Source: CAWGYT01 sp963826795
Lineage (GTDB): Bacteria > Planctomycetota > Planctomycetia > Pirellulales > Pirellulaceae
Direction: 5' to 3'
Length of the DNA: 64,000 nucleotides
NCBI GenBank assembly: GCA_963826795.1
Contig: CAWGYT010000004.1
Location: forward strand, 62,001 to 126,000
Shown: positions 63,043 to 64,000 of the stretch, piece after piece
Position numbering within the stretch: the first letter of the stretch is position 1
Layout of the letters: every line of letters starts with the position of its first letter
Position numbers and translations under genes: made by a program
Notes under the pieces: generated by a model
Told to the model about the DNA's origin: nothing
What the model saw: the letters and a program-made list of their open reading frames with translations, nothing else
Databases searched by the model: none

Positions 63043-63924
63043 ATGGCGGATCTGGCTGTTTTTCCGAAGGCGTTCATGGACCCCCTGTGCGTGACGGGCG
63101 AGATGAGGCTGCGCCATTGGATCGAGCTGGCCGCGACGCTCGACGTCGACGGGTTGGAGTTCTACTGCGGCTTTCTCGATCTACAGAAGCCGTCCGACTG
63201 GAAGGCCGCTCGTCGGTTGGCCGAGGACAACGGGCTGACGATCCCCATGCTTTGCTGCTCGCCCGATTTCACGCATCCCGATCCTGATTTTCGGCAGCAG
63301 CAGATTGATCAGGAAAAGCACTGGATCGACATGGCCGCGGCGCTGGGTGGCAAGTACTGCCGCGTGCTCTCGGGGCAGCGGCGACCCGAGGTATCGCGAG
63401 CGGATGGCATCCGCTATGCCGCGGAATCGATTCAGGCCTGTTTGCCTCACGCCCGCAGCTGCAAGGTGACCTTAGTTCTTGAGAATCATTACAAGGACAA
63501 CTATTGGCAGTACCCCGAGTTCGCCCAGAAGATGGATGTCTTCTGCGAGCTCGTCGACCAAATTCAAGACCCCGGTTTCGGCGTGAACTATGACCCCAGC
63601 AATACGCTCTTGGCCGGGGAAGACCCGCTCGAGCTCTTGGAGCGGGTGAAGCACCGTGTCGTGACGATGCACGCGAGCGATCGTTACCTGAAATCCGGGA
63701 CGATTGAGGACCTTCGGCGGGAGGAGGATTCCGTCGGCTATGCCCAGCGTTTGGCCCACGGCGTCATCGGGCGCGGGATGAATGACTACGACGCGATCTT
63801 TCAGACACTCACAAAGGCTGGCTTCGACGGTTGGATCAGCATCGAAGACGGCGAGGACGGCATGGAGCAACTGCGGGAAAGCGTCTCGTTTCTCCGCGGC
63901 AAAATGGCTCAGTGGTTTGCCTGA
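63043..63924 (+). CDS. TIM-barrel sugar phosphate isomerase/epimerase (xylose isomerase-like)
   Basis: 293 aa of the AP-endonuclease-2/xylose-isomerase-like family. Visible are IELAATLDVDGLEFYCGFLD, LGGKYCRVLSGQRRPEVSRA, the metal-ligand Glu in VTLVLENHYKDNYWQYPEFA, FGVNYDPSNTLLAGEDPLEL (Asp), RVVTMHASDRYL (His), GVIGRGMNDYDAIFQTLTKA and DGWISIEDGEDGMEQ (Glu). It probably isomerises or epimerises a keto-sugar or inositol derivative. It starts 70 bp after the HPS-like gene. The true substrate is not assignable. Confidence 0.85.
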   Translation: MADLAVFPKAFMDPLCVTGEMRLRHWIELAATLDVDGLEFYCGFLDLQKPSDWKAARRLAEDNGLTIPMLCCSPDFTHPDPDFRQQQIDQEKHWIDMAAALGGKYCRVLSGQRRPEVSRADGIRYAAESIQACLPHARSCKVTLVLENHYKDNYWQYPEFAQKMDVFCELVDQIQDPGFGVNYDPSNTLLAGEDPLELLERVKHRVVTMHASDRYLKSGTIEDLRREEDSVGYAQRLAHGVIGRGMNDYDAIFQTLTKAGFDGWISIEDGEDGMEQLRESVSFLRGKMAQWFA

Positions 63925-64000
63925 GCTCCGTGGGTCTCGTGAAGTGCGACGGCGCGTTTCTCGGTTGAGATTCGGTTAAGTCGGGTGCAATTCTCGAGAT

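Noticed and set aside
1..64000. tRNA and rRNA genes
   Set aside because: No cloverleaf with TTCRA-type T-loop or rRNA-like sequence was seen by eye. A covariance-model scan was not possible, so short RNAs could be missed.

Overview
The window looks like a chromosomal segment of a planctomycete (Pirellulales-like). It is G+C-rich over most of its length. It carries lineage-typical genes: a ThuA/PVC-type dehydrogenase/CxxCH cytochrome module, a DUF1598-like gene, an exosortase with an EpsI-like tail plus a PEP-CTERM protein, a secreted Cys-rich CEPACG-repeat protein, and an orphan mraZ. No rRNA, tRNA, CRISPR array, prophage or insertion sequence was recognised.

Layout. 0-11 kb holds housekeeping and repair genes: an exonuclease/endonuclease/phosphatase protein (cut by the window edge), an MtaB-like methylthiotransferase, clpS, an M20 dipeptidase, serS, two phosphohexomutases and a short UvrC. 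11-16 kb holds a giant DUF1080-ThuA / NPCBM-PVC dehydrogenase-HEAT-cytochrome c module. 16-43 kb is a long surface-polysaccharide locus. It contains methyltransferases, glycosyltransferases, two flippases, a Wzy-like polymerase, a Wzc-type tyrosine autokinase, a pyruvyl transferase, a WcaF-like acetyltransferase, exosortase, GDP-fucose synthase and GDP-mannose 4,6-dehydratase. Its middle part (about 29.8-37.1 kb) has visibly lower G+C and different codon use, and looks acquired. 43-51 kb holds a GxxExxY protein, a PEP-CTERM protein, a TPR membrane protein, rdgB, and secreted or planctomycete-specific proteins. 52-64 kb holds a SurA/PpiC-type foldase, mfd, an Old-Yellow-Enzyme oxidoreductase, a PcrA/UvrD helicase, a free-standing RNA polymerase alpha-CTD protein, a hexulose-phosphate-synthase-like protein and a TIM-barrel sugar isomerase.

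The most striking feature is an intergenic palindromic repeat of about 175-300 bp (called family A here). It is present 14 times between 9.3 and 49.3 kb. Its ends are GGTTGACCACAGAG / CTCTGTGGTCAACC, and its centre is a near-perfect hairpin of about 60 nt. The arms differ between copies, but within a copy the two halves change together, so pairing is kept. One pair of copies brackets a GxxExxY (PD-(D/E)XK-like) gene, and several copies carry mirrored short tandem expansions at their ends. A second family (B) of GC-rich CTCTCCC-type tandem repeats lies at 52 kb and 61.8 kb.

Many genes are interrupted by single-base frameshifts, including mfd and the MtaB-like gene. I count about 17 lesions in 10 genes. 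The spread over housekeeping genes and the frequent position at homopolymers suggest an uncorrected assembly. Interrupted genes are annotated as one unit with the break position given. All calls rest on reading the sequence and knowledge of the families; no database search was run.
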